This document shows positions 61,699-64,000 of a stretch of 64,000 bases of DNA, piece by piece. Each line of letters begins with the position of its first letter. Positions within the stretch are counted from its first letter, which is position 1. Under the pieces are notes generated by a model, which was not told where the DNA came from, made no database searches, and worked only from the letters and a program-made list of their open reading frames with translations. The stretch comes from Streptomyces apocyni (GTDB lineage Bacteria > Actinomycetota > Actinomycetes > Streptomycetales > Streptomycetaceae): contig NZ_WHOM01000065.1 in NCBI RefSeq assembly GCF_009739465.1, forward strand, positions 548,961 to 612,960. The letters run 5' to 3'. The translations under genes were made by a program, and so were the position numbers.

Positions 61699-62133
61699 CT
61701 AGAGATTGGCTATTTGAGATGATCGGAGGCCGACTCCGACGTCTGTTCCCTTAAGGATTCCTGCAGCCTTGTGCAGTGCGTAACTGTCAGCTGCCAGGCG
61801 CTTCCGCAGGGCCTTGACCTGTTCACTCCAGGTCTTGAGGGCGTCGTTGAGGCCTGTTGCCGTATCCCAGCCCTCGCCGTGTTTCCTGAACTCAGTGACC
61901 GCCGCCTTGGTTTCCTCGTCGGCGGTTGTTCCGGCCTTCCCTACGCCCCCGCTGATGTAGCCGTCGATCGCTTTTATGGCAGCCTTCATCTCGGCGGGGC
62001 TGGAGGCCAGGTGCCCTGTGTAGCCGGGCCCCGCTCCTCCGGGGCTTGGAGGCGTTGCGTTGACCTGCATCCTCTGGGCCGCGTGCTTATCCGCTGCCTC
62101 GGCCTTCAGCTGTTCCCACTCGTCCCAAGCCAT
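61699..62133 (-). CDS. Small helical WDEWE protein
   Basis: A 144-residue protein starting MAWDEWEQLKAEAADKHAAQ, paralogous to 4507-4893. After a Gly/Pro-rich linker, the C-terminal half is helical (DALKTWSEQVKALRKRLAAD, LHKAAGILKGTDVGVG). ATG 62133 follows GGGAGAAG. No signal is seen. Located between mycosin and the large WXG-type protein, it is the likely partner of the latter. The WDEWE motif is reminiscent of actinobacterial proteins found in type VII clusters. Biochemical role unknown. Confidence 0.78.
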   Translation of the reverse strand: MAWDEWEQLKAEAADKHAAQRMQVNATPPSPGGAGPGYTGHLASSPAEMKAAIKAIDGYISGGVGKAGTTADEETKAAVTEFRKHGEGWDTATGLNDALKTWSEQVKALRKRLAADSYALHKAAGILKGTDVGVGLRSSQIANL

Positions 62134-62178
62134 GATTGCTTCTCCCGTTGGTGTGTTGTTGGTCAGCCGTGGTGGTGA

Positions 62179-63444
62179 TCAGCCCTGGCGGCGGTTCCGG
62201 ATGACCGTGGGGACCGCGATGGCGGCCCCCAGGAGTGCGGCGGCGCCGAGGCCCAGGGCGATCCAGCGGGTGGTGTTGCTGTCGTCGTTGGAGGAAGAGG
62301 CTCCGGTGATTCGCTTCTCGTTCTGCTCGCCGCGCGCGTCCTCGGCGTCGTCGCCCTTTGGCGGGGAGGGCTTGGGGGAGGGGGACTTGGTGGGTTCGGG
62401 CTTGGGTTGTTCGGGGATGGGGTATTCGCTGGCGGGGCCGGGGTCGCCTGGGTTGGTGAGGGCGATGCGGGGGCGGATTACGCCGTAGCCGACTACGTCG
62501 TCTCGGGAGAGGGTCTTTCCGTTGCCGCTGGCCGTTTGCATGAGGACGCGGAGTACTTGGTTGTTTGTCCAGTCGGGGTGCTTGGACCAGATGAGGGCGG
62601 CTGAGGCGGAGGTGAGGGCGGTTGCGCCACTGGTGCCGGTGCCTTCGCAGATCTGCGTCTTACGGGGGCATGCCCGAACCATGTCCTCCCCGGGGGCGGC
62701 AAGGTCAACTTGAGGCCCCCACTGGGAGTTCTTCACCGGTTTGGCAGTCCGGTCAACTCCTGCCACGCCCACGACGCCAGGGGTTGCGGCTGGGTACATG
62801 ACGGGGTTTCCCTTGTCGCCGCTGTTGCCGACCCCAGCGAAGACGAGCTTGCCTCGGCTCAGGGCGTATTCGACCGCTGCGTTCAGCTCAGGCGTGTCTA
62901 CGTCTTTCTTACCGGGAGAGTTCGTGGCTGCCAGGGAGAGATTGATGATCTGGGCGTCGGAGTCCGCTGCGTAGCGGATCGTCTTTGCCACGAACTCGGA
63001 GAATCTGTTCTGCCCGGACCTGAGACCCTCCTGCCCGTAGCGGATGCGAATGGGGAGGATCTTGACCCCCGGCGCCAGCCCGAAAGACGCGTTGGGCCCG
63101 CCACGAGCACCAGTCGCCGCGATCAGGGCAGCCATTCCCGTGCCATGCCCGTCATAGTCTGTGTTCTCGTCGCCTTTGAGAGCCGAGAAATCCTTCCCGT
63201 CCAACACCTGGCCGTGCAGATCCGCGATCGACTTGTCGACCCCGCTGTCGATGACGGCGACGGTGATGCCCTTGCCGGTGCTGGTTTTCCACATCTCCTC
63301 GGCGTGCATCGCGTCCAGGTGCCACTGGTCCTCGCGGATGGAGTCGGCGTGTGCGGGGACGGTGGCGATGCCTGCCAGCAGCAGGCCGAGTCCGGCTGCC
63401 AGGGCGGGCCTGAGTCGGGCTGGTCGCCTGTTGCGGGTGTGCAT
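62179..63444 (-). CDS. mycP: Mycosin-like type VII secretion-associated subtilisin
   Basis: A 421-residue membrane-anchored serine protease. Signal peptide ends near AHA-DS (residue 33); triad Asp66 (VAVIDSGVD), His100 (DGHGTGMA) and Ser272 (GTGTSGATAL), with oxyanion Asn207. The C-terminus has a proline-rich linker and a TM helix (WIALGLGAAALLGAAIAV) plus short basic tail, the mycosin layout. ATG 63444 has AGAGG 8 bases upstream; a much longer frame to 63861 overlaps the preceding gene antisense-free but is not supported. In ESX systems mycosins stabilise the complex and process substrates. No ecc gene is in the window. Confidence 0.92.
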   Translation of the reverse strand: MHTRNRRPARLRPALAAGLGLLLAGIATVPAHADSIREDQWHLDAMHAEEMWKTSTGKGITVAVIDSGVDKSIADLHGQVLDGKDFSALKGDENTDYDGHGTGMAALIAATGARGGPNASFGLAPGVKILPIRIRYGQEGLRSGQNRFSEFVAKTIRYAADSDAQIINLSLAATNSPGKKDVDTPELNAAVEYALSRGKLVFAGVGNSGDKGNPVMYPAATPGVVGVAGVDRTAKPVKNSQWGPQVDLAAPGEDMVRACPRKTQICEGTGTSGATALTSASAALIWSKHPDWTNNQVLRVLMQTASGNGKTLSRDDVVGYGVIRPRIALTNPGDPGPASEYPIPEQPKPEPTKSPSPKPSPPKGDDAEDARGEQNEKRITGASSSNDDSNTTRWIALGLGAAALLGAAIAVPTVIRNRRQG

Positions 63445-63487
63445 CTGGTTGCCTCTTGGTGGGTGTGGGGGTGTGGCGCGGGCGGGG

Positions 63488-64000
63488 CTAGTTGTCGATG
63501 ACTGGTGGGGTGGCGGGTCGTTGGCCCTGTTGCCAGGTTGCTTCGTCTTCGGTGGCCAGGCCTGGGCGGTCGGTCCGGTCGTCGTTGCGGTGTGGTGGTT
63601 TGGCGCGGGTGCCGGGTGGGGGTGGGGTTGTGGGGGTGGTGCCGCGTACGAGGCCGGTGCCGCCCGGGGTGAACTGGCCCCGACTGCTGCGGCTGGTCTG
63701 CTGGGGGGTGCCGCCGATGACGCCGCCGCTCTCGCGGGCCAGGCGGCGGCCGGTGGCCGAGCTGCCCCGGCCGGGGGTGGTGCCGCCTGCTCCGGCGCCC
63801 ACGCCGCCTGCCCCGACCGGTCCGCGGCCGTAGGGGGTTTCGGTGCCGATGACGGTGCCACGGGGGCCGGTGGGGCGTCCGGTGCCCGTCTGGGCGGGGC
63901 GCCCGATGCCAGTCTGGGTGGGGCGGCCGCCGATGATGCCGCTGTCGCGCGGCAGGCGACCGGCCGCGCCGGGGCCGGGGTTGGCCGGGCGCTGTTGGCC
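63488..64000 (-). CDS. Gly/Pro-rich protein C-terminus (partial), type VII-associated
   Basis: A minus-strand frame is open from the right edge to TAG 63488-63490, 170 codons. It reads GQQRPANPGPGAAGRLPRDS, continues through repeats (GIIGGRPTQTGIGRPAQTGT, later RLARESGGVIGGTPQQ) and ends EDEATWQQGQRPATPPVIDN. This Gly/Pro/Thr-rich tail is typical of large PPE/WXG-domain proteins placed before mycosin genes in Streptomyces. The N-terminus is outside the window. It is 43 bases upstream of mycosin and surely cotranscribed. An internal GTG start would be a misannotation. Confidence 0.75.
   Translation of the reverse strand, partial: GQQRPANPGPGAAGRLPRDSGIIGGRPTQTGIGRPAQTGTGRPTGPRGTVIGTETPYGRGPVGAGGVGAGAGGTTPGRGSSATGRRLARESGGVIGGTPQQTSRSSRGQFTPGGTGLVRGTTPTTPPPPGTRAKPPHRNDDRTDRPGLATEDEATWQQGQRPATPPVIDN

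Noticed and set aside
63445..63861. 139-residue N-terminal extension of mycosin
   Set aside because: Signal peptide and ribosome site fit ATG 63444; the extension overlaps the upstream Gly/Pro-rich gene in another frame.

Overview
The window is chromosomal DNA from a high-GC actinomycete, almost certainly Streptomyces. The signs are codons ending in G or C, frequent GTG starts, many leaderless starts with a TANNNT hexamer 6-7 bases upstream, and long spurious open frames antisense to real genes. The order mnmA - ligA - GGDEF/EAL protein - gatCAB - ilvBNC - serA - proline catabolism - leuB - ilvE - urease-like genes matches, as far as I recall, the conserved core region of Streptomyces chromosomes around the S. 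coelicolor SCO5488-SCO5527 block.

Layout. 0-2 kb: end of a cysteine desulfurase gene, a Tat-exported amidase and mnmA (tRNA thiolation). 2.1-4.9 kb: a three-gene minus-strand module of a small WDEWE protein, a WXG-like alpha/beta-hydrolase and a lipoprotein. 5.1-8.3 kb: Rid, DUF427, LOG, SDR and MetE-like enzymes. 8.3-17 kb: ligA, a c-di-GMP enzyme resembling RmdB behind a heavily hairpinned leader, and gatC-gatA-small membrane protein-gatB. 17-27 kb: MMPL transporter, small proteins, a large LuxR-type ATPase regulator, a sorbosone-dehydrogenase-like lipoprotein, an aldo/keto reductase and a D-2-hydroxyacid dehydrogenase. 27.5-36.5 kb: a second GGDEF/EAL membrane protein (EAL degenerate), then the attenuated ilvB-ilvN-ilvC group and serA. 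36.6-40.8 kb: PucR regulator divergent from ProDH and P5C dehydrogenase. 40.9-48.8 kb: hydrolase, phosphatase, nitroreductase/TetR pair, Tat phosphoesterase, leuB, ilvE. 48.9-54.8 kb: NCS1 permease divergent from a fused UreAB, a divergent UreC, agmatine deiminase and TetR. 54.9-57.4 kb: TatA paralogue, DedA protein, small membrane protein, hydrolase. 57.4-64 kb: an IS630-like transposase remnant and a DUF6247-like protein, then a minus-strand type VII secretion associated operon that runs off the right edge.

How the genes work together. ilvB, ilvN, ilvC, leuB and ilvE supply most of branched-chain amino acid synthesis. An Ile/Leu/Val leader peptide with a terminator precedes ilvB. ProDH and PruA convert proline to glutamate, probably under the divergent PucR protein. 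The cysteine desulfurase and mnmA are a plausible sulfur relay. The permease, urease-like and agmatine deiminase genes look like a nitrogen-scavenging unit.

The most unusual content is at the two ends. Two versions of one module (WDEWE small protein, large WXG-type protein, envelope-anchored protein) lie about 54 kb apart. The right-hand one is joined to a mycosin protease gene, and its membrane-anchored protein shares a domain with the large protein beside it. Also notable are a urease alpha chain lacking the flap cysteine and a set of short tandem repeats that start at stop codons. I found no tRNA, rRNA or CRISPR array.
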